Below, one piece after another: positions 40,875-49,204 of a stretch of DNA of 52,476 nt (the first letter of the stretch is position 1; the number at the start of each line of letters is the position of its first letter). Source of the stretch: Streptomyces cyaneus (GTDB taxonomy: Bacteria; Actinomycetota; Actinomycetes; Streptomycetales; Streptomycetaceae). The notes below the pieces were generated by a model that was not told the DNA's origin, did no database searches, and saw only the letters and a program-made list of their open reading frames with translations. The stretch lies in assembly GCF_004028635.1 (NCBI RefSeq), contig NZ_RQJW01000027.1:1-52476 (forward strand). The letters are read 5' to 3'. Position numbers and translations under genes: made by a program.

Positions 40875-43800
40875 ATGCGCTCAACACGGAGACATTACGC
40901 CCACAGATGGGCGAGACACCTGGCCACGGCGGTGTCCGCGGCCCTGACCCTGACCCTGCTCCAGGCGGCCCCCGCACTCGGCGACGACGACGCCCGTGAG
41001 CAGCGACGGCCCAAGACCCAGGACGTGCCCTCCACCCCCGTGGTGGAGGAGGACGGCCAGGTCACCCCGCTCAGGCACCTTGCCGGGTACGGCAGTTCGC
41101 GGACCCCGAGGGCGTCCTGGCCGAAGCCGGGCAGCGCCACCGTCGACTTGGAGGGCGCCGGGGCGCGCAGCGGCATCCGCGCGGGCGGCCTGCCCGTCCG
41201 CCTCGCCGCCCCCAAGTCCCGCTCGGCGAAAGCCGCTTCCCCGTCCCGCGCCAAGGTCGACCTCCTCGGCCATGCCGCCGCCCGCAAGGCCGGCATCGAC
41301 GGCCTGCTCCTGAAGGTCACGCGCGCGGACGGCCGTAAGCCTGCCGCGCCCGGCAAGGTCGCCGTCCAGGTCGACTACGCCTCCTTCGCCCAGGCCTACG
41401 GCGGCGACTGGGCGCAGCGCCTGCGGCTGGTCCAGCTGCCCGCCTGTGCGCTGACCACGCCGAAGGCGGCCGCCTGCCAGACGGTCACCCCGCTCGCCAC
41501 GGACAACGACGTCCGCGCGCAGAAGCTCACCGCCGACGTGCCCGCCGCCGCAGGCGCCAAGGCGCCTCTCCTCGCGGTCTCCGCCGCCCCCTCCGGCGGC
41601 TCCGGCTCCTACACCGCAACCTCGCTCGCGCCCTCGGCGTCCTGGCAGGTCGCAGCCCAGACCGGTGCCTTCACCTGGCAGTACCCGCTGCGGGTCCCAC
41701 CCGCCATCGCGGGCCCGTCCCCGCAGCTGGGACTCGGCTACAACTCGGCGGCCACGGACGGCCGTACGGCTTCCAGCAACAACCAGACCTCCTGGGTCGG
41801 TGAGGGCTTCGACCTCAGCGCCGGTTACATCGAGCGGTCGTACCGCTCCTGCACGGAGGACGGCCACGACGAGGCCGGGTCGCAGAAGTACGACCTGTGC
41901 TGGCACTCCGACAACGCCACCATGAACTTCGGCGGCCGGGCCGGCGAGCTGGTCAAGAAGGCCGAGAACGAATGGCGGCTGAAGCAGGACGACGGCACGA
42001 TCGTCCAGCGCAGGACCGACGGCTTCAACGCCGACGACAACAACGAGTACTGGGTCGTCACCACCACCGACGGCACCCGCTACCACTTCGGCAAGGGCAA
42101 GCGCGAGGCCGCCGACACCGAGTTCACCGGCTCCTCCTGGGAGGTGCCGGTCTTCGGCGACGACAAGGACGAGCCCTGCCACAAGGACACCTTCAAAGAG
42201 TCCCGCTGCCAGCAGTCCTGGCGTTGGAACCTGGACTACGTCGTCGACGTGCACGGCAACTCGATGACGTACTACTACGGCACCGAGACCAACAAGTACG
42301 ACACCGTGCGCGGCGACAAGGTCGTCTCCTACGACCGCGGTGGCTGGCTCAAGCGGGTCGAGTACGGCGAGCAGGAGGGCAAGGAGAACTCCACCGCCGC
42401 TCCCGCCCAGGTCGTCTTCGACACCGCCGAGCGTTGCAAGGGCGCCGCCGCCGACTGTGAGCCCGGCGACCTGAAGGAGTCCACCGCCACCCGCTGGCCG
42501 GACGTGCCGTTCGAGCAGATCTGCACCTCCGACACCGAGTGCAAGGACCAGTGGTCCCCGACCTTCTTCACCCGCAAGCGCCTGGCGAAGGTCACCACGC
42601 AGGTCCTGAAGTCCGACGGCAAGTACGACGACGTCGACGAGTGGGAGCTGGCGCACAAGTACCAGAGCGCGGACACCACCCACTCCCCGTCCATGTGGCT
42701 GGAGTCGGTCACCCACTCCGGCAAGGACGGCGCGAACAAGCTCCCGAAGGTCACCTTCTACGAGCGGCAGGACGCCAACCGCGTCGACAAGGGCGCTGAC
42801 GACCGCCTGCCCATGTACAAGTGGCGCATCCGGGCCATCCAGTCGGAGACCGGCGGCACGATCTCGGTCAACTACAAGCCGACCGAGTGCACCCCCACGA
42901 ACCTGCCCACCCCCGAGACCAACACCAAGCGCTGCATGCCGTCCTTCTGGTCGAAGGAGGGCAAGGTCGGGGAGCAGGAGGACTGGTTCCACAAGTTCGT
43001 CGTCGACGAGGTGATCGAGGACGAGGTCACCGTCACCGGCCCGAACAAGGTCACCTCCTACGACTACACGGGCGCCGCCTGGGCCTTCGACGACAGCGAG
43101 CTCGTCAAGACCAAGAAGAAGACCTGGAACCAGTGGCGCGGCTTCCGCACCGTCACCGTGAAGACGGGTGACGAGAACAGCAAGCAGCTGCGCACCCAGA
43201 CCACCTACCTCCAGGGCATGGACGGCGACCGCGAGAAGGAGTCCGGCGGCACCAAGTCCGTCACGGTCACCGCCTCCGACGGCACGAAGGTGCGCGACGA
43301 CGCCCGCCACCAGGGCTTCCAGCTGGAGCAGCGCACCTTCAACGGCTCCGAGGAGATCAGCGGCACGGTCAGCACGCCCTGGAAGTCGGCCGCCACGGCG
43401 ACGGAGGGCGCGGACGAGGCGACTTACGCGGCGGTGAAGTCGACCAAGACCCGCACCGCGCTGGACGACGGCAAGGTCCGTCGGGCCGCGATCGAGCACT
43501 TCTACGACTCGTACGGCATGCTTGTCCGCTCCTCCGACTCCGGCGACCTGGCGGTCAAGGACGACGACACCTGCACGACGAACCACTACAACCGCAACAC
43601 CGATGCGAACCTGCTGACGCTGTTGAAGCGGGTCACGGTCGTCCCCGTCAACTGCGACGACGGCGCGCCCACTTCCTACAAGGGCGAGGCGATCTCCGAC
43701 GTCCGCACCTGGTACGACGACCGCGACACGTACGGCGCCACGCCCACCAAGGGCGACGTGGTCCGCAGCGAGAAGGTCAAGGGCTACACGGCCGACGGCA

Positions 43801-46800
43801 CCCCGCAGTACGTGACGACCTCGACGGCCAAGTACGACGTCCACGGCCGTGTCGTCGAGTCCGCCGACCAGGCGGGCAACGCGACGAAGACGACGTACAC
43901 GCCGACCACCGGCGGCCCGGTGACCGGCATGAAGGTCGAGGACCCGCTCGGCAACACCACCACCTCCACGGTCGACCGCCGCTGGGGTCTGGTCACCTCC
44001 ACGGTCGACGCCAACAAGCAGCGCACCGACCTGGAGTACGACGCCCTCGGCCGCCTGCTGAAGGTCTGGCTCCCGGGCCGCGCCAAGGCCTCGGACACGC
44101 CGAGCCTGGAGTACGCCTACCTGGTCCGCAACAACGACGCGGTGGTCACCACCACCAAGTCGCTGCTGCCCAACGGCTCGGTGGCCACCAGCCACCAGCT
44201 CTCCGACGGACTGCTCAGGCCCCGCCAGACGCAGACCCCGGCGGCGAACTCGGGGCGGGTCATCACGACGACCGAGTACGACAGCCGCGGGCTGGCGGTG
44301 AACGAGATCGGGCCGTTCTACAACTCGGCGGCCGTCGGTACGACGTTCGTGAACGTGAAGGACGCCTCCGAGGGGACGCCTCGGGAGACGGAGTCGGTGT
44401 ACGACGGGGCGGGGCGGGCGACCGACTCGATCTTCCGCGTCGCGGGCACCGAGAAGTGGCGTACGAAGACCGCGTACCACGGCGACCACACGACGGTGGA
44501 CCCGCCGGCCGGCGCCACGCCCACCGCGACGTACACCGACGCGCAGGGGCAGAAGACCAAGGTCCTGGAGTTCAAGGCCAGTTCGCCGACCGGTGCGGCG
44601 GACACGACATCGTACGACTATGACGCGGCGGGACGCGTCACCGAGGTCAAGGACACGTCGGGCAATGTCTGGTCGTACGACTACGACGTGCGCGGCCGTC
44701 AGACCAAGGCGGTCGACCCGGACGCGGGCACGTCGTGGATGACGTACAACGACCTCGACCAGCTGAAGACGATCCGCAACCAGCGCGAGATCACCCTCAC
44801 CTTCAACTACGACAAGCTGGGCCGTCAGCGGTCCCTGTACAACGGTGACAAGAAGCTGACGACCTGGGAGTACGACAGCGCGACCGTCCCCAACGGCAAG
44901 GGGCGTCTGGCCTCCGCCACCAAGTGGGTGGGGGACAACGGCTACGTCTCGTCGGTCGATGCGTACGACGTGGCGGGTCGGCCGACGAAGACCTCGGTGA
45001 CCATCCCCGCTTCCGCGGACACCGGCAAGCTGGCCGGCACGTACACCGCGACGGCGTCGTACAAGCCGGACGGTTCGATCGATGACGTCCGCCTCCCGGC
45101 GGCCGGCGGGCTCCCGGCGGAGACGATCACCACGGGTTACACGGCGACCGGCCTGCCGTCCTTCACTCTGGGCGACACGACGGACTACGCCCGCGAGACC
45201 CGTTACTCCAACTACGGCGAGATGCTCCAGCTGACGCTGGGCACGGCCAGTGCGGACAAGTACACCTGGCTCACCAACACCTACGAGGAGGGCACCCGGC
45301 GCCTGGAGCGCGCGCGCATCGACCGGGAGATCGTCAAGACCCCGGACTCCGACATCACCTACGGCTACGACGCCACCGGCAATCTTCTCAAGATCGCGGA
45401 CACGCCTGAGGGCAAGACCGCGGACGTCCAGTGCTTCACGTACGACTACCTGCGGCGCCTGACCGAGGCGTGGACCCAGACGGCCACCGCCTGCGCGGCG
45501 AGCGCCGGTGAGGCGAGCGTCGGCGGTCCGGCCCCGTACTGGCGCTCCTACGCGTACGACGCGGCGGGCAACCGCACCGGCGAGGTCCGCCACGCCACCG
45601 GCGCGACCGGAGACGCGGCGATCACGCAGACGACGACGTATGTGCCGAAGGCCCAGGACACCAAGGGCGGGACGCACGCGCATGCCCTGAAGTCGGCCGA
45701 GGTGCGCACCGCGACGGCGGCCAAGGAAGTGACGGCGGCCCAGAGCTTCCAGTACGACGAGGCGGGCAACACCGTCCGCCGCACCAAGGCGGCGACGGAC
45801 CTCTCCCCGGCGGTCGACCAGAAGCTGGACTGGGACGAGGAGGGCCGCCTGAGCGCGGTCACCCCGTACCTCTCCGGCGACACGCTGGACGAGGCGAACA
45901 AGACGTCGTATGTGTACGGCCCGGACGGAAGCCGCCTGCTCCGCAAGGAGAAGGGCGCGGTCACGCTGTATCTGGGCAGCCAGGAGATCCGCCTCGACAC
46001 GGCGAAGAACTCCCTGTCCGCCACGCGCTACTACTCGCACGGCGGCAAGAAGATCGCGGTGCGGACGTCGGCCGGGGTGACCTGGCTGGTGGGTGGCCAG
46101 AACGGCACCGCGGAGATCGCGATCAAGGCCGCGGACTCGGCGATCACCCAGCGTCGGACGTTGCCGTTCGGCGAGTTGCGTGGCGCCAAGCCGGCGGCGG
46201 GCGCGTGGCCCGGCGACAAGTCCTTCGTGGGCGGCACGGCGGACGCGACGACGGAGCTGATACAGCTCGGCGCCCGCGCGTACGACCCGGCGGCAGGCCG
46301 CTTCGTCTCCGTCGACCCCGTGCTGAATGTCGCGGACCCGCAACACCTCAACGCGTATGCCTACGGCCGCAACAACCCGCTGGCCTTCCCGGATCCGACG
46401 GGCCTGTACTGGGGTGAGTCCTGGATCAGCCCGATCGGTCACGGTGCCCTCGATGTCGTGGGCCTGGTCCCCGGCCTCGGCGAGCCCGCGGACCTCCTCA
46501 ACGGCCTCTGGTACACGGCCGAGGGCAACTACATCGACGCGGGCCTGTCTTACGCCTCCGCGATCCCGATCGCGGGCTACGGTGCGACCGCGGCGAAGGG
46601 CGTGCGGTACGTCGACAAGGCCGTGAACGCGGTGGACACGGCAACGGACACCGTCAAGGCGACCGAGAAGACGAAGGACGCGGTCAAGAACGCCGAGAAC
46701 GTCACTCCGCCGTCCACCCCCAAGCCCAAGCCCCCGCCGAAGGCCGCGCCTCCGGCCAAGGCGAAGGAGGCCCCGGCGGCCAAGAAGGGCGACTCCGGCG

Positions 46801-47264
46801 GAGCGAAGACAGAGGGCGGCGGCAAGGGCGGCAAGGGCGGTGACGGCGGCGCGAAGAAGAGCCCCGCGGGCAGCGCCGACGACGACCTCCCCGAGTGGAC
46901 GAGGGCGGAGGCCAAGAAGAGCGGTACCAACAACACCGCCGGGGCCGGGGCGCGAGACGGGTACACGGGAGAGCGCCGTTACGGCGAAAGCGGTGCTGTA
47001 CCCGGAAACGTCCACCCCGATCTCGCTCCCCGCCTGCAGGAAGCACAGGACATGCAGGCCCAGGGGAACCATCTGGAGGAGTGGGATCCGGGCACCTGCG
47101 CGGAGTTCCACGCGTGCAACAATCTGATGAATGATGTCGGAGCAAGCCTCGACGAGATCGACTACTTCACCATCACTCGGGCGGACGGAGCGCCGTTCCC
47201 GTCGTGCGGCTGGTGCAGAAGAATTCTGGGAGGGGGCGGCGCGCGTGACGGATCGGCCGGATAG
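40875..47264 (+). CDS. RHS-repeat polymorphic toxin with C-terminal deaminase-like domain
   Basis: A 2129-aa secreted RHS/YD-repeat protein. Signal peptide (about 1-35, ending APALGDD); N-terminal SpvB/insecticidal-toxin-like part; YD repeats (about 1000-1780, e.g. YDAAGRVTEVKDTSGNVWSY); RHS core YDPAAGRFVSVDP (about 1803) and NAYAYGRNNPLAFPDPTGLY; pretoxin segment GLVPGLGEPADLLNGLWY; Lys/Pro linker (about 1950-2010); and a ~95-aa toxin tail. The tail has C-A-E (Cys 2075, Glu 2077) in GTCAEFHACNN and P-S-C-x-x-C (Cys 2111, Cys 2114) in FPSCGWC, the zinc and catalytic motifs of nucleic-acid or nucleotide deaminases (YwqJ-like). The RHS shell should encapsulate and release it. GGGAGGGGAG precedes ATG 40875. 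Immunity is encoded by the overlapping next gene. Confidence 0.9.
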   Translation: MRSTRRHYAHRWARHLATAVSAALTLTLLQAAPALGDDDAREQRRPKTQDVPSTPVVEEDGQVTPLRHLAGYGSSRTPRASWPKPGSATVDLEGAGARSGIRAGGLPVRLAAPKSRSAKAASPSRAKVDLLGHAAARKAGIDGLLLKVTRADGRKPAAPGKVAVQVDYASFAQAYGGDWAQRLRLVQLPACALTTPKAAACQTVTPLATDNDVRAQKLTADVPAAAGAKAPLLAVSAAPSGGSGSYTATSLAPSASWQVAAQTGAFTWQYPLRVPPAIAGPSPQLGLGYNSAATDGRTASSNNQTSWVGEGFDLSAGYIERSYRSCTEDGHDEAGSQKYDLCWHSDNATMNFGGRAGELVKKAENEWRLKQDDGTIVQRRTDGFNADDNNEYWVVTTTDGTRYHFGKGKREAADTEFTGSSWEVPVFGDDKDEPCHKDTFKESRCQQSWRWNLDYVVDVHGNSMTYYYGTETNKYDTVRGDKVVSYDRGGWLKRVEYGEQEGKENSTAAPAQVVFDTAERCKGAAADCEPGDLKESTATRWPDVPFEQICTSDTECKDQWSPTFFTRKRLAKVTTQVLKSDGKYDDVDEWELAHKYQSADTTHSPSMWLESVTHSGKDGANKLPKVTFYERQDANRVDKGADDRLPMYKWRIRAIQSETGGTISVNYKPTECTPTNLPTPETNTKRCMPSFWSKEGKVGEQEDWFHKFVVDEVIEDEVTVTGPNKVTSYDYTGAAWAFDDSELVKTKKKTWNQWRGFRTVTVKTGDENSKQLRTQTTYLQGMDGDREKESGGTKSVTVTASDGTKVRDDARHQGFQLEQRTFNGSEEISGTVSTPWKSAATATEGADEATYAAVKSTKTRTALDDGKVRRAAIEHFYDSYGMLVRSSDSGDLAVKDDDTCTTNHYNRNTDANLLTLLKRVTVVPVNCDDGAPTSYKGEAISDVRTWYDDRDTYGATPTKGDVVRSEKVKGYTADGTPQYVTTSTAKYDVHGRVVESADQAGNATKTTYTPTTGGPVTGMKVEDPLGNTTTSTVDRRWGLVTSTVDANKQRTDLEYDALGRLLKVWLPGRAKASDTPSLEYAYLVRNNDAVVTTTKSLLPNGSVATSHQLSDGLLRPRQTQTPAANSGRVITTTEYDSRGLAVNEIGPFYNSAAVGTTFVNVKDASEGTPRETESVYDGAGRATDSIFRVAGTEKWRTKTAYHGDHTTVDPPAGATPTATYTDAQGQKTKVLEFKASSPTGAADTTSYDYDAAGRVTEVKDTSGNVWSYDYDVRGRQTKAVDPDAGTSWMTYNDLDQLKTIRNQREITLTFNYDKLGRQRSLYNGDKKLTTWEYDSATVPNGKGRLASATKWVGDNGYVSSVDAYDVAGRPTKTSVTIPASADTGKLAGTYTATASYKPDGSIDDVRLPAAGGLPAETITTGYTATGLPSFTLGDTTDYARETRYSNYGEMLQLTLGTASADKYTWLTNTYEEGTRRLERARIDREIVKTPDSDITYGYDATGNLLKIADTPEGKTADVQCFTYDYLRRLTEAWTQTATACAASAGEASVGGPAPYWRSYAYDAAGNRTGEVRHATGATGDAAITQTTTYVPKAQDTKGGTHAHALKSAEVRTATAAKEVTAAQSFQYDEAGNTVRRTKAATDLSPAVDQKLDWDEEGRLSAVTPYLSGDTLDEANKTSYVYGPDGSRLLRKEKGAVTLYLGSQEIRLDTAKNSLSATRYYSHGGKKIAVRTSAGVTWLVGGQNGTAEIAIKAADSAITQRRTLPFGELRGAKPAAGAWPGDKSFVGGTADATTELIQLGARAYDPAAGRFVSVDPVLNVADPQHLNAYAYGRNNPLAFPDPTGLYWGESWISPIGHGALDVVGLVPGLGEPADLLNGLWYTAEGNYIDAGLSYASAIPIAGYGATAAKGVRYVDKAVNAVDTATDTVKATEKTKDAVKNAENVTPPSTPKPKPPPKAAPPAKAKEAPAAKKGDSGGAKTEGGGKGGKGGDGGAKKSPAGSADDDLPEWTRAEAKKSGTNNTAGAGARDGYTGERRYGESGAVPGNVHPDLAPRLQEAQDMQAQGNHLEEWDPGTCAEFHACNNLMNDVGASLDEIDYFTITRADGAPFPSCGWCRRILGGGGARDGSAG

Positions 47265-47721
47265 CCCTCGCGAGGCAGGACTGCCGGAAAGGCTGTCGGA
47301 CATCCTGGCGGAGGACGCCCGGTGGATGGCCTCCGAAGTGGACATCCAGCACATCAGGGAGGTCTGGGATGAGCTGGGAATCCACTGCTCGCCGACGGCG
47401 CTGCGTTTCGTCGAGGAATTCAACGGAACTGGCTTCGATTACCCCCGTCATCCGCTCGATCCAGGGACGCACAGCTGCGAACTGAACGCCGAGCGCGCCA
47501 GTCGCATCGTCAACGGCGAAAAGCTGAGGGGATACGAGCAGCGAACGGGAGAGAGGCTGACGCCCGTGGGGACCGCGGCTTCCGGTCCTCTCGTGCTCCT
47601 CGTCGCCGAGGGGGGGCGGACGTACGGCGCCTACGATGCGTTTCTCGCCCTTTATGGCGGAAGTCCGGAGGAAGCATTGGTGCATCTGGCCGACAGAGTT
47701 CGTCCTGAGCGGCTGGACTGA
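47245..47721 (+). CDS. SUKH-like immunity protein for the RHS deaminase toxin
   Basis: 158 aa, cytoplasmic. It overlaps the last 20 nt of the toxin gene, giving coupled translation as expected for an immunity partner. Features such as DARWMASEVDIQHIREVWDE, SPTALRFVEEFNGTGFDYP and AYDAFLALYGGSPEEALVHL resemble the SUKH (SMI1/KNR4) superfamily, particularly the SUKH-3 group described beside YwqJ-type deaminase toxins; that assignment is from memory and moderate. Start GTG 47245 has GGGAGGGGG about 9 nt upstream; the frame remains open back to 47131. A perfect terminator follows. Immunity would act by binding the toxin tail. Confidence 0.8.
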   Translation: MTDRPDSPREAGLPERLSDILAEDARWMASEVDIQHIREVWDELGIHCSPTALRFVEEFNGTGFDYPRHPLDPGTHSCELNAERASRIVNGEKLRGYEQRTGERLTPVGTAASGPLVLLVAEGGRTYGAYDAFLALYGGSPEEALVHLADRVRPERLD

Positions 47722-47731
47722 CGACGGTTAG

Positions 47732-47776
47732 AAGGCCTTCGGCCCCCGCCCGACAGGGCGGGGGCCGAAGGCCTTT
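47732..47776 (+). terminator. Perfect 20-bp hairpin ending the LamG-RHS-immunity unit
   Basis: AAGGCCTTCGGCCCCCGCCC (47732-47751), loop GACA, exact complement 47756-47775. It is the strongest terminator in the window, 11 nt after the immunity stop codon. Confidence 0.92.
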
Positions 47777-47797
47777 GGCGGCGGAAGTTGTCTCGGC

Positions 47798-47926
47798 ATG
47801 CATGTTTTCACCATGAAGCCCGGATTCAGGGAGGCTTTCGGTGATTTGGATTACCCCCTGGAGAACTCCATGGGACTGACGAAGGGGCTCACGGAATGGA
47901 GACCGGGAACCCGGCACGCGGTATGA
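47798..47926 (+). CDS. Short ORF, probable orphan toxin C-terminal fragment
   Basis: A 42-codon ORF (starts MHVFTMKPGFREAF, ends TEWRPGTRHAV) whose TGA overlaps the ATG of the SUFU immunity gene (ATGA at 47923-47926). It has no independent domain and no good ribosome site. The overlap with an immunity gene, just as the intact toxin overlaps its immunity gene, suggests it is the stranded tail of an older toxin module displaced when the present C-terminus was acquired. That is inference; its family is not recognised. Confidence 0.45.
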   Translation: MHVFTMKPGFREAFGDLDYPLENSMGLTKGLTEWRPGTRHAV

Positions 47927-48279
47927 CGAAAGGTGAGGTGCGGGTGGTTCACCCAGACGACCGCGACCGATTCGGACGCTTCGTAGAAGGCCTGGGGGCG
48001 ATGTTCGGTGCGGCGCCGGACATCCAGCATGTTCCGGCACGGGAACCGGAGGACGGTGCGGTCCTCGCCCTGGTGTACGCGGATGTGCCCGAGCCCGGGT
48101 TCGTGACCGGCTTCACCTGTGGCCTGTCACCGTTTCGCCGGGTTCACGGGCAGGTACCTGCCCGTGAGCTCTGCATCACGATGCGGTCGACCGATCCTGA
48201 ATGGGCGAGGGTGCCGGCTCTCACCGTGGCGGCCCTGCGCGGTTTGTGTCCGTTCGATTCAGGGATGGTGATCGGCTAA
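47923..48279 (+). CDS. SUFU-domain immunity protein, C-terminally short
   Basis: 118 aa (127 from ATG 47896). The segment AVLALVYADVPEPGFVTGFT, then GLSPFRR...RELCITMRSTDPEWA and ALRGLCPFDSGMVIG, matches the N-terminal half of bacterial Suppressor-of-fused (SUFU) domain proteins, a known immunity superfamily in polymorphic toxin loci. Typical members continue for roughly another 60-100 residues after this point, so this copy is probably truncated. I chose ATG 47923 for its 4-nt overlap with the short ORF upstream; ATG 47896 is also possible. It would protect against a toxin whose tail may be the preceding ORF. Confidence 0.75.
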   Translation: MTKGEVRVVHPDDRDRFGRFVEGLGAMFGAAPDIQHVPAREPEDGAVLALVYADVPEPGFVTGFTCGLSPFRRVHGQVPARELCITMRSTDPEWARVPALTVAALRGLCPFDSGMVIG

Positions 48280-48505
48280 CAGCGCGGGGGTGAGGTGAAC
48301 GGGGCAGAGCGAGCGGCGAGGGATCCCGGTGTTTCTGGCTGTCCCACTCGACCGGCATGTGGTGCGCAACCAGGCGGCAGCGGCCCGTATCGCTCGCGGT
48401 ACGGCTCCGCGCAGTGTGTGAGCGACGGTTTGTCCGGCGAAGGATAAATGCACAGGGGCCCTCCCGGATGTACCCGGGAGGGCCAGGTGGGAGGTTGAAA
48501 CGTCC
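48280..48505. other. Spacer between SUFU and zinc-ribbon genes
   Basis: 226 bases with no supported gene. It contains the hairpin at 48457-48484 only. Confidence 0.5.
48457..48484 (+). terminator. Perfect 11-bp hairpin between immunity cassettes
   Basis: GGCCCTCCCGG (48457-48467), 6-nt loop, exact complement 48474-48484. It is 178 nt after the SUFU stop and only 22 nt before the next start, so the next gene would need read-through or a promoter overlapping the hairpin. Confidence 0.75.
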
Positions 48506-49057
48506 GTGGGGCTGTACAACCTGGCCGTCGTGCCCCGGCTGCACCCGTGTCCCCAGTGCGGCAACGAGGGGCCCATGTCGCTGCAGTTCCACTTCTGCAA
48601 CGCCGATTTGGACACCTACCGCATCGGTGAGCGCGTGAGGTGGGGAGGCAATGACAAGGGAATCCCAGGCCAGGAGCTGGTGGAGGCCATCGGTTACCAG
48701 GAGCCGTGCGACAGGTGCGGAACGGACGAGGACCGGGAGTACGTTCTCGTCTTCGAGTACGACGTGCTGACCGGCGATTACCGTTACGCGCTGCCCGAGG
48801 ACATCGTGCGTCTTGAGCAGCGGCGAGGTGCGGCGCAGAGCCAGACTTCGAGGATGGCCCTTCCGGCCTACCCGGCGGAGGACGACGCGGACTACGGGCG
48901 AGGCCGCGATCGGCGGCCCGGCCCCGTACTGGCACTCGTACAACTCTGTCTGCGAGAAGGCGACAACTCTGGTGTCCCGGCTCTTTTGCCGCTCGAAGTG
49001 CCCTTCTCGGTGGCGAGTAGGTGGCCGGACGCCTTTGGACGGCGTATTGCGAGGTAG
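48506..49057 (+). CDS. Zinc-ribbon protein with foreign C-terminal tail
   Basis: 183 aa. The N-terminal ~100 residues form a compact domain with two CxxC pairs, CPQCG (about 15-18) and CDRCG (about 70-73), probably a zinc ribbon, plus YVLVFEYDVLTGDYRYALPED. I do not recognise the family; position in an RHS cassette array suggests another immunity or accessory protein. From about residue 130 the tail is Arg/Leu-rich and unlike the start; at 48910-48940 the DNA matches an RHS gene segment in another frame, so the original C-terminus was probably replaced by recombination. GTG 48506 has GGGAGG 11 nt upstream. Confidence 0.6.
   Translation: MGLYNLAVVPRLHPCPQCGNEGPMSLQFHFCNADLDTYRIGERVRWGGNDKGIPGQELVEAIGYQEPCDRCGTDEDREYVLVFEYDVLTGDYRYALPEDIVRLEQRRGAAQSQTSRMALPAYPAEDDADYGRGRDRRPGPVLALVQLCLREGDNSGVPALLPLEVPFSVASRWPDAFGRRIAR
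48910..48940 (+). repeat. RHS-gene scar: 31 bp matching 45520-45550
   Basis: 28 of 31 positions match the RHS gene at 45520-45550. In the plus frame it reads IGGPAPYWHSY, the counterpart of VGGPAPYWRSY in the RHS protein, and is out of frame with the gene at 48506. It looks like a leftover of an RHS coding segment from an earlier cassette or an incomplete recombination. Confidence 0.65.
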
Positions 49058-49204
49058 CACAGACCAACTAGCTGCAAGAGTTCTGATCAGGCAAATCGTC
49101 ACTCAGCAGCACGGTCGGGCACCAGTCAACACGATCGCTCACGGTCTCGTAATGCGTAGGTTCCGGGTTCGCCCCGAAGGCCTGGTCGGTCGGCCAGGTC
49201 TGGT
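49058..49204. other. Spacer with tRNA 3'-half-like fragment (49145-49171)
   Basis: TCTCGTAATGCGTAGG then TTCCGGGTTCG resembles a tRNA anticodon loop (CTCGTAA, CGT anticodon, Thr) running into a T-arm (GGTTC). The anticodon stem and T-stem do not pair properly and there is no 5' half or acceptor stem, so this is not a functional tRNA. It may be a relic of an attachment site. Confidence 0.3.

Noticed and set aside
40881..47423. 2180-aa minus-strand ORF opposite the RHS gene
   Set aside because: Val/Gly/Arg-rich shadow; the plus strand has signal peptide, YD repeats and RHS core.
49145..49171. Functional tRNA gene
   Set aside because: No 5' half, acceptor stem or pairing anticodon stem; retained only as a possible relic.
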